Shown here piece after piece: positions 1 to 9,208 of a stretch of DNA of 11,813 nt (position 1 is the first letter of the stretch; every line of letters starts with the position of its first letter). A program made the position numbers and the translations under genes. The notes under the pieces are model-generated. The model saw nothing but the letters and a program-made list of their open reading frames with translations, made no database searches and had not been told where the DNA came from. The stretch covers positions 3,045,653-3,057,465 of the forward strand of contig FN649727.1 in NCBI GenBank assembly GCA_000310025.1, given 5' to 3'. The stretch comes from Ectocarpus siliculosus. Lineage: Eukaryota > Sar > Phaeophyceae > Ectocarpales > Ectocarpaceae.

Positions 1-21
1 TCCTCGTTTCCGTTCTCTTAC

Positions 22-93
22 CGTGTTGTCGACGCCTGCCAGCTCGAAGATTGTCGTCGAGTAGAAGACGACCGTGTTGATCCCCGTGAACGC
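22..93 (-). CDS. Sugar porter exon 7 (TM7 substrate-site segment)
   Basis: 72 nt, acceptor CACACTCAG|GCG, donor ACG|GTAAGAG, phase 0. Encodes AFTGINTVVFYSTTIFELAG plus VDNT, the TM7 signature of sugar porters (compare GLUT1 QQLSGINAVFYYSTSIF). Asn301 of GIN is kept; the residue after Gln295 is Ala, not Gln. Further exons must lie left of position 1. Confidence 0.93.
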
Positions 94-3000
94 CTGAGTG
101 TGCATGCGTGATGCGTGCAGCGTGAGGGTGGTGAAAACATAGCAAGGAAACACGGCATACTGCACGCGACAACAGATTGTTTTTGCCCCATATCGTGCAC
201 TACCCTGGCAGGGTGAAGCGAGAAACCGTACGCGCAGTGTAGCCACCACTGCGTCAGCAGGGTGTCAACCTTAGGGGTGGTCAACTTGGTCCCGGGGTCT
301 TTCCCCCTCTGTCCCCCCCAACCCTGTGCGTGAGCCAAATCGACAGCTGCTGTGATCACCGAAGAACAGCATATGGGGTGAACGGGTCATAGCGTTGCAT
401 TTCCATGTGTTCGGTGGCAACCATGGCAACACCTTCGTGTCTGAAGGCATACCTGAATCAGCATCAGCAATACTCCGATCATCACGGGCCTCCGGTACGC
501 GAACACCTTCGGTGTCCAAGCGTTTGCAACAGGCGGGGGGGGAGGGGGGTGTACTCATAGTCGTGCATGCCGTAGTCGTTAGACCATTGACCTCGCATCC
601 CTACAAAGCCGGGACGGAGCACGCCGGGTTCTCACCGGACCAGGCTCTCACATCACCAAGCGCGAAGCGCCGTGAGGTATTCGGCGAGTCGCATGAAGGG
701 TGCGCTGCATCCTGCTAAGGGTGTTCGGCATCTTGTGCTTACTTCCTTGCGTACGGATGACAGCTGCGTATGACTTAATTTATTTTCTGGTGCTTTCACT
801 TCCAGAGACAGTTATAAGCACTGTGCAACTGCCTCGAGGATGCTTTACCAATTTAACACAACGTGGTGCGATCATCCCCCTTTGCGCGGAGTGAGGGTTC
901 TCGACCCCGCACAACATGATCTACTCGACCACCATTATGGTTACCGCCAAAAAAAAAACCAAAAGGTAAAAAAAAAAACGGTAACCTGGTTGCCGAGTTC
1001 ACGAAGTGAATTGGCTTGTTTTACAACGTCGTTGCCAAGCGACGGAGACCCAAACTCCGATGGCAAACACTGGGGGGGGGACGGGGGGGTCATTCGGTGC
1101 TTGCCTCCACAAATGGCGAGGTAGAGCGCGCACACTTCGAGGCGGGTCACGTTTCAATTTTAAATTGAACGTGTGAAAAAAAAAAACTCCCACGGGCCTT
1201 CTTTCTGTGAAACCATGCGTCCACATATACCGTAGTCTGACGTGCAAAACCAATTGGCAAAACAGATGGCGTGACACACATACCAGAGACACGAACCGAT
1301 CGCTCATGGGGGGGGGGGTGGGGGGCGGTATACGGGATGAGATGGGAAAACTCAACGAGAAAGCATGTGTCAGACGAATACACCAACAAACGGTCTCTGT
1401 TCGTGCTCCCGCTTCAAGAGGGGCGTCCTACTGCTTGGTCCATGCATATCGCCCCGGTCAATGGACGTGGCAGCAGCTAGGTCGAGGTTGAAATTACGCC
1501 GCGATAGCCGAAAGTGAGGTCAATTTGCAGGACCAAGTCATGATGGTGGTGGCAGTGAAAAGTGGTGGTAGCGATAATGATCGTTGTAGTTGGCTCGCCC
1601 ACCTTTCGTCGGGCTCATTCAGAAAACCGGAAGAGGAGCAGGCAGCCGCACAATCCAACCACCGAATGGACAAACGAGCGGGTTCGCCAATCCCAATCCT
1701 AGCTAACTTGTTTACGTACCTCAGCCCACGACACGTTGCCCTTGTGCTCCTCGCCCTTGTTCCCGCCCATGCCATCCACCTCGCGGCCAATCTCGTCGTC
1801 GGTCTGCCCCCCGCCTGCTCCCCCTGCCCCCCCTCCGCCGTGAAGCTTCCGGAGAACAGCCTTCGCTTCGGCAATTCTGCCTTGCTTCACCAGCCACCGC
1901 GCCGACTCCGGCACGAGTCCCGCGAGCGCGAGCTGAGACGGAAAACGATTTTATGTCGGGGAGGAGGCGAGAGGGAGGGGGGGGGGAAGGATCAGCAAAG
2001 TCAGAACATCTCATCCGCGTCCCACGTGTCAGAATAAAAGGGCGTGTTGGGAATGTGTTGTGGTCGAACGCCGAGACGATCGAGTAAATTCCTCCGCCCC
2101 TAGCTTTTCCGTCCAAAAGAATGCGCCAAACAGGTACAGAACGGTTCTGGTGGATGACGGCCTGATCGATGCTGACGACATTCGTGACAAAAATTAGAGG
2201 CACAAGTGGTGTCATGATATGCGACTACTGCTTTGTCAACACCCCCAAAACAAAAAAGTTGTGGAAGTAGAGTACCCGAAGGCGTCGCGGGTGGCTGCCA
2301 AGACTCCAAATTAGCAAGCATGATTTGTTCATGGATCGATGGACGGAAAATGTTGCCGATCCGAACGGCCAACCTTAACCGGGACAAGGGCTACCAAGAC
2401 ACGCCTACTTAGCGCGCGTGTGATGAAGCTGGACGGGTGGTAAACAGCAGCGTGCGCGACCGATCCGAAGAGAAACGGGTTAACGTAACCGACAGGAAAA
2501 ACTTCTCCCAGCAGTGCACCGCGCCTGATCTACTTCACCAACTGCGGGCAAGATATCAAGCAATACTTCGAACGAAATGAGAAAATTTCAGACAGGATGC
2601 GCGTGTCAAACCACTCAATATCCGAACAAGAAAGACCACCAACGCGAGCTTAACATGGCGTACACATGTCGCGCCAACAACAAAACGAAGCTGGTTCACA
2701 GCACACCCGTGTTTGCAACTTTTCAACAGTCGTGGAGTGTGTGGTGTTGTGGATGCACCTGTACTGCGGCGGGGACGACGATGAACCCTTGCACGTATCT
2801 CCAGCCATGCGGCACGTCCTCGACGAGCGCGTATCCCAGGAGCCCGGAGGACAGGATGCCGAGGTTGATCATGAGCTGGTGGATCGAGCCCACGGCCCCT
2901 CGGTTCTTCGGGGAGGACACCTCGGAGAGAAGGACGGGCACCACGCCGGAACCACAACTTCGCACCGCGGCCACGCACGCGTATAGATACGACAAAGCAG

Positions 3001-5488
3001 ACATGAAAAAGATGAAACAGAGAAGATAAAACAACGAAGCCGCACGCGTAGCTAGATAGGCAACACGACATGAAACGACCAAGAGAAAAGCGAAAGTTCT
3101 GGGTCAACCGTTCAGTGAACACGACCAATGAACAGGTGTGCTTTTTCAGCGTTTTCTTGCTTCCTCTCAAGACATCAAAATGATGTCCGGGACATGTCTA
3201 AGCGGAGGTACGCCACTACATCGTCCGACATACATCAGGCGTCCGAGGGAGGACCAGGGCTTCAGGCCATTTCAAGGGTGAACAAAGGGGAACGACGCGA
3301 TGAGGGGGGCAGTGTAGCTCACCGCTACTCCGGTCAACCCTTACGACCGCAAAAGAACAACATTCAAGGGTACAGCCGTGCTCTCGAAGAACGCTAAAAC
3401 TTGCTTCAGAGAAGCAATCATGAACCACAACAGCACAACCGAAACACATTAAGAAAAAAAGCAGCAAGGCTATTATAGCGCAAAAGGGCTCCGGCAAAAC
3501 TCACTGGTCTATTCACCACTCACCCGACACCCATTCCTGCCAGGAACCTCCCGGCGAACAGTTCCGAGGACCCCACAGCCACGGCGCACAACAAGCCGCC
3601 CGCGATGAACAGGGCGTTGTTGTACAGCAGCGTCGCCCTGTTCTCCGGAGATCATCAGAGACATCGGAGAGATAAAAAAACGCCGAAGATGCGACGCGAC
3701 CGAAAATGAGGCGGTAGTTTAGTTTGTGACAGATACCTTCCAGCGAAAAGATACACACAGCGGAGGTGCGGAAAACAGAACGGTCCCACGGATGATTCCT
3801 GGACTGGCCCTGGGGTAGGTATGGAGTTGTATCATGCTAGGAGTCGGCGGTAGTACGAACTCCCCATCCAGGGCTCAAAAACGACGGCCTGTTCAAGAGA
3901 CGTGTCCCCAATTCGAAACCCGAGAAAAAAACACCTTTACAAACACGGGCACCGAGTTCTAAGCTGGCCCTCTTCAAAAAGAGGAACATGCTACTGTGCG
4001 AGGAGAGGATCGGTCACCACCTACTATACAAATAGCGACGTATAGAAGCATTTTGAAGAGCACTACGATGACGCTTCCTATTCTGCGTGGAAAGAAATCT
4101 CAGGCTCGGCTTTTCCGTGCACCAGACATTGACATTTCTTTGTGAAAGGGCCGCCGGCGCTTTGCTATCCACGGCGACCAACGGCTCCCTACAGCAGTAC
4201 CACGCCGACACCTACCGGCGGCCGAGCGCATCCGACGGCCTGCTTGCCATCATGGACCCCAGCCAGGCCCCCGCGACCAGGAGGGAGGTGGCCACCTCCT
4301 GCTGGACGGTGGGCAGGTCCAGGTCTCTGAGCGTCGAGCCCGTGGGGCAGGTGGCGTCCTCCCCGGAGAGGCAGGCCCCCGGGCTGGCGGCGTCTCCCGT
4401 GACGAGCACGGTGTTGAGCGCTGAGAGACAGTACCTGTTTTCGTGTGTGTTGTTGTTGCGGTCGTATTCGGGGCCATTCCAGAAGGAAATGGCTTGACTG
4501 ACCATGTTTGAAGCGTGTTGTATTTACACCGTAGGATATAGTATAAACCTAACCTACTCCTCCCCCCAAAAGCTGTACACACGTTTACAAAGTGTTTTCC
4601 TGCGGGCGGATACATAGATATCCCCCCAGCAGTACAATAGAAATATATGGTTCCACGCAGTGTTGATGTTGGTCGGTCGGGGTTAAATTACCGCTGTAAA
4701 CACGCCTGACCACATCTGGGGCAGAAAACGCGAACTTCGTGTTGAAGTATCCGTGGCCGTTGTGTGTGTGGGATGCACGATGTATGTCGTGGTTGCTTGG
4801 AACCTTATCAAATCATCATCCAAGGCGTTAGACCGTCGGAGAGTATCCTGTGTATCGGAGACCAAGGTTCAAGCGGTGTCTCCACCGTGTACATCAACTT
4901 TTTTGCGCATCCACCAGCGGAGAGACGAAGGTAGAGAGTTGTCGCAAAAAGATGCATGGCGGATGCATGGTTTCTCCAAACGGCTGTACATGTTTTCTAG
5001 AGATGCACGTGTCGATGACTCCACGAAAGCTAGTGCACTTTCAAATCTGCTTTCAATCTGTTCCAGAATCAGGGGGTTGATCAACGAATCCATGCGCAGT
5101 AAGTTACACCGAGTGTTGTGTGCTATGCATACCTGCGCGCAATGGGGAGACCTTGTACTGAAAGGGGTCCTCGATCTTATACAGCAGGATATCACGCACT
5201 GAACACATGCACGTACTATTAGGGCATGTAGCGCAAAGAGAGCAGGCACCGCTTGCGACACGCGGTCGCATGACCCGCAGGGGGCAGTAAAGGTGTGCTT
5301 CGCTACAGCCAGGTCTTCGAGGACATCACGCCGTTCCGTCACCTGCATCTGTGCCCGATCCTGATACGAATCACATCTGCAGCTCAAGATCACACTGCTC
5401 ACCCGAATAAGAAGCTGGGCAGGGCGCTGATGAGGCTCGAGGCCCACATCCTGCGCGACACTGCGGAGGGCCGATGCTGCTGCTGCAT
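22..5488 (-). CDS. Sugar porter (GLUT/SLC2 or plastidic glucose translocator-like MFS), 5' part, seven exons, 3' end off window
   Basis: Predicted membrane transporter moving a hexose or similar sugar. Seven exons (5488-5403, 4434-4216, 3637-3524, 2957-2759, 1932-1720, 506-453, 93-22) have GT-AG borders with matching phases and sum to 957 nt, 319 codons without a stop. Visible family motifs: FLFGY ending TM1 (residues 26-30); DALGRR in loop 2-3 (97-102); AGRFLAGMGVG in TM4 (130-140); LLSEVSSPKNRG (149-160); HQLMINLGI in TM5 (166-174); PESARWL (214-220), the PESPR motif; QAFTGIN in TM7 (295-301). The usual family length is about 450-550 residues, so TM8-TM12 lie beyond position 1. The start at 5488 is the first ATG after an in-frame TAG; an upstream exon, for instance for a plastid transit peptide, cannot be excluded. 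Family assignment is firm; substrate and membrane are inference. Odd points: Cys follows FGY, and the second Gln of the usual QQ in TM7 is Ala. Confidence 0.93.
94..452 (-). other. Intron 6 of the sugar porter gene (359 nt)
   Basis: Starts GTATGC and ends CACTCAG. Nothing was recognised inside. Confidence 0.85.
453..506 (-). CDS. Sugar porter exon 6 (start of TM7), 54 nt
   Basis: Eighteen codons, phase 0 at both ends, between ACACCGAAG and CAG|GTATGC, with a C-rich tract upstream of the acceptor. Encodes VFAYRRPVMIGVLLMLIQ, the basic turn and first part of TM7. It fits exactly between SWAE of exon 5 and AFTGIN of exon 7, which is strong support for so short an exon. Confidence 0.85.
933..1080 (-). 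repeat. Dispersed repeat copy in intron 5
   Basis: Read on the minus strand, this stretch runs from a C run through a TTTGCC...TTTGGGT...TTGGCAACG motif, then GAACTCGGCAACCAGGTTAC, two T runs and GGCGGTAACC. The same order of motifs occurs on the plus strand at about 11637-11780. GGTTACCG (939-946) and CGGTAACC (979-986) form an inverted repeat around the A runs. The family is not recognised. Confidence 0.6.
1148..1173. repeat. Short palindrome (hairpin) in intron 5
   Basis: CACGTTTCAATTT is followed by its near-exact reverse complement (one base missing), giving an almost loop-free stem followed by an A run at 1177-1187. Function unknown. Confidence 0.5.
1720..1932 (-). CDS. Sugar porter exon 5 (end of TM6, PESxR motif, cytoplasmic loop)
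   Basis: 213 nt, acceptor CCGTCTCAG|C, donor GAG|GTACGT, phase 0 at both ends. Encodes residues 207-277: the end of TM6, VPESARWLVKQGR, then the large central cytoplasmic loop. The loop carries a Gly/Ala-rich low-complexity insert (about 236-246) before an acidic helix-like stretch and SWAE. Confidence 0.92.
1933..2758 (-). other. Intron 4 of the sugar porter gene (826 nt)
   Basis: Starts GTGCAT and ends CCGTCTCAG. It contains a purine/G run near 1966-1988 and no recognisable gene or element. Confidence 0.85.
2759..2957 (-). CDS. Sugar porter exon 4 (end of TM4 to TM6)
   Basis: 199 nt, acceptor GTGCGAAG|T in phase 2, donor CAG|GTGCAT in phase 0. Encodes residues 140-206, with VVPVLLSEVSSPKNRG, then HQLMINLGILSSGLLGY (TM5) and GWRYVQGF leading into TM6. 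Gln167 aligns with a TM5 glutamine that contacts glucose in GLUT1 (family knowledge). The donor is the weakest in the gene. Confidence 0.92.
2958..3523 (-). other. Intron 3 of the sugar porter gene (566 nt)
   Basis: Starts GTGAGT and ends CGAAG, with a pyrimidine-rich stretch at about 3000-3030 on the coding strand. Nothing else was recognised. Confidence 0.85.
3524..3637 (-). CDS. Sugar porter exon 3 (TM3 and TM4)
   Basis: 114 nt between GAGAACAG and GG|GTGAGT, phase 2 at both ends. Encodes residues 102-140, including LLYNNALFIAGGLL (TM3) and AGRFLAGMGVG (TM4), the RFxxGxGxG signature of sugar porters. Confidence 0.92.
3638..4215 (-). other. Intron 2 of the sugar porter gene (578 nt)
   Basis: Starts GTAGGT and ends GAGAACAG. 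No gene, repeat or RNA was recognised inside. Confidence 0.85.
4216..4434 (-). CDS. Sugar porter exon 2 (end of TM1, first outer loop, TM2)
   Basis: 219 nt, starting in phase 2 after GAAAACAG and ending CCG|GTAGGT in phase 2. Codes for residues 29-102: the YCLSALNTVL continuation of TM1, an outer loop with two cysteines (Cys50, Cys58) that could pair, TM2 (about 75-93), and the conserved DALGRR turn. A competing acceptor at 4421 (CTCTCAG) would break the phase match with exon 1, so 4434 was chosen. Confidence 0.88.
4435..5402 (-). other. Intron 1 of the sugar porter gene (968 nt)
   Basis: GTGAGC...ACAG intron. It contains a 74-codon minus-strand frame (5093-4869) with no recognisable domain and a duplicated GATGCATGG near 4951-4970. 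No mobile element was recognised. Confidence 0.75.
5403..5488 (-). CDS. Sugar porter exon 1 (start codon and TM1)
   Basis: Encodes residues 1-28 plus two bases of Gly29: a short basic Q/R-rich N-terminus, then TM1 ending in FLFG. The donor is GG|GTGAGC, phase 2. The ATG at 5488-5486 follows an in-frame TAG four codons upstream (TAG AGC AGT AGC ATG). A second in-frame ATG (Met14) is at 5449. The alternative is that CAGCAGCAG here is an acceptor and the true start lies further upstream. Confidence 0.75.
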
Positions 5489-5998
5489 GCTACTGCTCTA
5501 CACTTACACACTTACTGTATTTAGTACAAAAATATGCGGCGAAACCAGCCAGTTCCGTGTTCGGAGCGCAAGGGTGCAGGAGTGCAGGGCCGGGCCAGTG
5601 CCGTTCGCCGTGCGGTGTCTCCCTCCTTCTGGGCAAGCGCTACCCCAGCGATCTAGGTTGTTGAACTTGCTCCCTCGACGAGTGCTAGAGGAGAACACGA
5701 GAACTCAAGTTGCCACATGAAGACGGTCATTTGATGAACCCCCAGAAAGAGGTGTACCGCCGTATGTACTTCTAGTTCTTGTACAAGGACAGTGTTGCGG
5801 ACAAATAGGGGTACAAGAGTGGACTCAGCTCGCTCGGCGACGCTGATTGGTCCGCTCAGCCCCCTAAGAGGCAGAGTTCGGATTCGCTAGGAAGCGCCAG
5901 AAGAGGCGGCCCTGGGTGTGGCCACAGCTGACACTGACAGTCAAACCTAGATGAGGAGAATGAAGCCTTCATCTAGCTCACCACGGCATGTGCGTCCG
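5489..5998 (-). promoter_or_regulatory. Presumed 5' flank/promoter region of the sugar porter gene
   Basis: This lies immediately upstream of the predicted start and has no recognisable coding domain. The minus strand carries a CCAAT-box-like CCAATCAGCG (5841-5850), about 355 nt upstream of the ATG, and an AT-rich CATATTTTTG near 5528-5537 that could be TATA-like. A palindrome ATGAAGCCTTCAT lies near 5960-5972. The promoter role is inferred from position only. Confidence 0.25.
5841..5850 (-). promoter_or_regulatory. CCAAT-box-like motif
   Basis: CCAATCAGCG on the strand of the transporter gene matches the core of known NF-Y sites. A ten-base match can arise by chance. Confidence 0.2.
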
Positions 5999-7067
5999 CT
6001 AGCATGCAGCTACTGTGAAAATTTGAGGGGAAAAATTTCGCGAGGTGTCGCGAGGAAAGGAAAGTAGATAAAGGACCGCTGCTGCGTTCGGAGTTGCGCT
6101 CAACCGTTTGGTTGACGTGTATTTAGTAAATAATCTTCCCCCGGCCTGCCCCCCGTCATCTCTCCGACCCCGGTGCGGAAATGCAATTAAATTATATCCC
6201 TGCTGGGGTGGGCCGAGGTCTGTAAGTGGACTTTGACCTCGAAACACCACCCAACAAAAGACGGATACGCAGTCCCTAGGACTGATCAGAAGGGGATCCT
6301 GAGTTTGGCGGCCGGGAACTGCCGCTGTCGTAAGATCGGGGTACAGCTCGCTGCCTACAAGGCGACTTGGGTAGCTGCAAATGAGACTGAATCCAGACGC
6401 CCCGGCTTGGACACCGGGGCCATGCAGCAGCAGAGAACAGGGTGACCACCGTGGGGGTATGCAGCAGAGAGGGGAAATGAGAGGGTCCAGAGCTGATGGA
6501 GGGCCGCACCGCTCCGGGACAAGACAACTCGCTGGGACAGAAGGCAAGCACCGGAGTAACTTGTACGTTAGCCCGAGAGCCCGCAAAAAATTAAAACGAC
6601 ACTAAGAGAGGGGGGCACGCTTGGGCACGAAGGAGGAACAGGAGATTTATTTCAAAATGAGCGGGAAACAGCTACACTCAATCTACGGTACAACTCCAAC
6701 TTCTGAAATTAATTCAAAAATTTTCAAACCATTTTGTGGTTGATGTACAACAACAGTCCTACAGCCGTACATACTGTCGTCTATATTCAAGTAGCCTAAA
6801 ACAGCAGCGAAGTACTTTCTAAAAACAGCAAGTTCAAGTTGTTAAACGACACTCACTGCGCCATGTTCCCTGCGAAGGCCACATTCTACATGAAATTAAG
6901 AATGTATCCGCCTACTATACAGATGCTTTTGTTCTTAGTACCAACTGGCATCACTGATAACTCAGTGTTAGGCTTACGCAAACTCAAAATAAGCCAAGTC
7001 AAGTTTCCAGTCGGCTTCAATCCACTTACTGAAAAGACTTCACCACATGCCTTTCGACTGAGGTTAT
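5999..7067. other. Intergenic stretch without recognisable genes
   Basis: Open frames exist, including 195 codons on the minus strand at 5999-6586 and 81 codons on the plus strand at 6839-7084, but neither resembles a known family. Composition shifts from GC-rich (before about 6620) to AT-rich (6640-7067). One clear small structure is a perfect 7-bp stem, GCCCCGG/CCGGGGC (6399-6405 with 6414-6420, 8-nt loop). Confidence 0.5.
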
Positions 7068-7299
7068 ATATATACCGTATATGACACAAGATAACACACC
7101 CCCTGGACCGATTTTCAAAGCTCGATTACTCCACGACGAAGAGGATGCATAAGACGAAACAATACATTTTCGAAAACCTCTCGACGAGACGGTTCCAACG
7201 CCGCCGTTTTCGGCGCTGTGACTCTTCCTGCTGTTGAGAAATCGAGCTTTGAAAATCGGCCCAGGGGGTGTGTTATCTTGTGTCATATACGGTATATAT
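7068..7299. mobile_element. MITE-like element with 60-bp terminal inverted repeats
   Basis: Bases 7068-7127 and the reverse complement of 7240-7299 match at 59 of 60 positions; the single difference is GGA versus GGG near the inner third. The 112-bp centre has no coding potential. The outer ends are ATATATACCG within TA-rich flanks, so the target-site duplication cannot be read; a TA-type target would fit Tc1/mariner-like MITEs (inference). The near-identical repeats suggest recent insertion or hairpin-based homogenisation. Confidence 0.8.
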
Positions 7300-7504
7300 C
7301 TCGAACGGGTAGTAGTCTTTCTGTGAGGTTATTTTTACTTTCTGAAAAGGAGGGGACGGGCGAAGCGTAGACTGGCTAAGAGAGCAGCACGCACCGCCCG
7401 AGAGAGACAGCAGGGTCGACTTCTTAGGGTATATACATATATATATATATATATTAGGAAACAAAAATACAAACACAGAAAGACTACCCATTCGAGTATA
7501 TATA
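7293..7504. mobile_element. Second, diverged inverted-repeat (foldback) element
   Basis: The left arm (7293-7338, TATATATCTCGAACGGGTAG...) pairs with the reverse complement of 7462-7504 (TATATATACTCGAATGGGTAG...), with a 3-bp indel and several substitutions. The centre contains the TA microsatellite at 7430-7455. It shares the TATATAT border with the neighbouring MITE, so one may have inserted into the end of the other. Confidence 0.5.
7430..7455. repeat. (TA)n microsatellite
   Basis: TATATACATA followed by an uninterrupted run of TA dinucleotides. Shorter TA runs at 7497-7504 and 7562-7572 are separate. Confidence 0.9.
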
Positions 7505-8112
7505 GCAACCTGGAATAATGTGCAGACTCTGGCTGTGACACGACAAAAGATGGGAGATTGGATATATATATATTCGGGGTGATGATCCTGTGCAGAGGGA
7601 TGAACAAGCATACCAATCAACATATGGTCGGAGCAAAGAGAGTGCGCTGCGATACCTTCGAGGATGCCCGGATATGCCACTAAAGTTCAGGAGAGGACAA
7701 TGAGACCTGAAGTGCTACTGTGACGCGAGCTTCGCCGGATCGAGCGAGAGACTCCAGAAACAAACGTTCTTGTACAGGATATTCCTGTTCATTTTAGCAG
7801 GAGGCGTCATCAGTGCAGCGTTAAATCTGCAGAATGAAGCTAACAGCTCATCAATCAAGCTTACATGCGGAGATCATCTTGATGGCTACAGCAGCGAGGG
7901 AAGCCATTTTTTTGTATTTATTTATGTTTGTGAATAATTTATCATGCAAGGTGCTATATGGGAACTTGGATTTCCATGTGCGGCAAAATCCCGCTTCATT
8001 CGGTTTCCAGGGGAGGAGCACTTAGTACAGCAGGAAACTCCATGTTTGGAGGCCGCAGCAAGTTCATCGGCACAAGGTACTGGCTACTGCGCCAGAACGT
8101 CAACCAGGGAAA

Positions 8113-8117
8113 TATTG
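8113..8117 (+). repeat. Left target-site duplication, TATTG
   Basis: Left copy of the 5-bp direct repeat at the Copia/insert junction; it falls in the AAT ATT G codons of the RNase H frame. Confidence 0.6.
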
Positions 8118-8676
8118 CAAGGGTATGTTCTGTAGGGTCTGTAACTTTCTGTAGGGTATTCGAAGTTGTCACAGAACTCACAGAACTATCGGGTAGGTAT
8201 CGGAAGTGTCACAGAACTCCACAGATGATATAATCGGGTTTGTGAGAAGGTCGTACAGAACCCACAGAAAATTTCGGGTATAGGTTCACAAATTAAATCT
8301 CTACAGACGTTTTCTGTACTGTTCTGTCGTGTCACAGAACTCACAGAAGTTTGCTGTAGGGTATTGAAAGTGCAACAGACCTCACAGAAATATCCGGTAT
8401 TGTATCGCAAGTGCCACAGAACTCAACAGAAAAATCGGGTTTGTGCCAAGGTCGTACAGAAGTCACAGAACCTCGCGGGTAGGTTATCAAATGCTCACAG
8501 AAGTATTCTGTAGGGTATTGGAACGTCACCGAAGTCACAGATGTTTTCTGTAGGGTATTGGAGCATCACAGACGTCACAGAAGTGTCCGTAGGGTTTTCA
8601 AGTGTAACAGAACTCACAGACGCTTTCTGTAGGGTATTGCAAGTGTGACAGAACTCGTCTGTAACGTTCTGTAGGG
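8118..8676 (+). repeat. Left tandem array of ~40-bp units
   Basis: About 13 diverged units with a consensus near TTTCTGTAGGGTATTGGAAG followed by TGTCACAGAACTCACAGAAG. Units vary from about 31 to 46 bp. Each contains TTCTGT and its reverse complement ACAGAA, so every unit can fold on itself. Variant units recur in fixed order (8187-8309 and 8391-8503), showing a higher-order period of about 204 bp. Confidence 0.85.
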
Positions 8677-8720
8677 GGTATTTAAGCATGTTGCTCAAAT
8701 GAGAGAACACCCTACACATA

Positions 8721-8736
8721 CCCCCCCCCCCCCCGG
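8721..8736 (+). repeat. C homopolymer (about 15 nt)
   Basis: A run of C within the unique core of the insertion; its exact length is likely unreliable. Confidence 0.7.
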
Positions 8737-8815
8737 TCTCTCTGCATCCGGTTGTTCGCCCTGGTGTCACCTGACTGCAGAGCGGCAGTAAAAGAGCAAG
8801 CAAACATGCAAATAC

Positions 8816-9168
8816 CGTGCCCATTCTTGAGGTGCGAGTTGACGTTGCTGCGGTCGCCGCCTTTGCAGGGGATCATCTTGTTCTTGCGGCGGCACAAGGA
8901 GTCGGCCATGCAGAAAAACTGGTGCTTGTCGCTGTTCGACGCCTCGATGTACACTCCTAGCGAATACATGCAACTTCTCGCGGGACCCCTTCCTCACAAA
9001 GCCTGCTGGCACCGTGAAGTCATCGACTGCCTTCACCACAGCCGCGTCCACGGCATGCGGCTCCCCGTTCTTGTTGTAGACGGCTGCGGGTGCGATTACG
9101 GGCACGCCTGCATCACCGCCTCCCGCGTCAACTATCTCTACCTCTCCCTCGCGTTCTGGTGGTGGTGG

Positions 9169-9208
<40 letters not shown>

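Larger units (their letters stand above)
507..1719 (-). other. Intron 5 of the sugar porter gene (1,213 nt)
   Basis: The longest intron placed. It holds the dispersed repeat at 933-1080, a near-perfect palindrome at 1148-1173 and several G or A homopolymers (1072-1080, 1083-1089, 1309-1325). Confidence 0.8.

Noticed and set aside
4421-4434. CTCTCAG acceptor at 4421 for exon 2, with a micro-exon near 4693-4716
   Set aside because: The acceptor at 4435 joins exon 1 in phase and restores FLFGY; the micro-exon would not fit the phase left by exon 1.
4869-5093. 74-codon minus-strand frame (MDSLINPLILEQIESR...)
   Set aside because: It lies wholly inside intron 1 of the transporter, matches no known family and has no supporting splice links.
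5295-5720. 141-codon plus-strand frame starting VLRYSQVFED, with plausible-looking coding sense
   Set aside because: Its 5403-5488 part is antisense to transporter exon 1, which is supported by motifs and exact splice phase. No domain was recognised in the plus-strand reading.
5999-6586. 195-codon minus-strand frame
   Set aside because: Pro/Ser/Cys-rich with no recognisable domain; probably an open frame by composition in GC-rich DNA.
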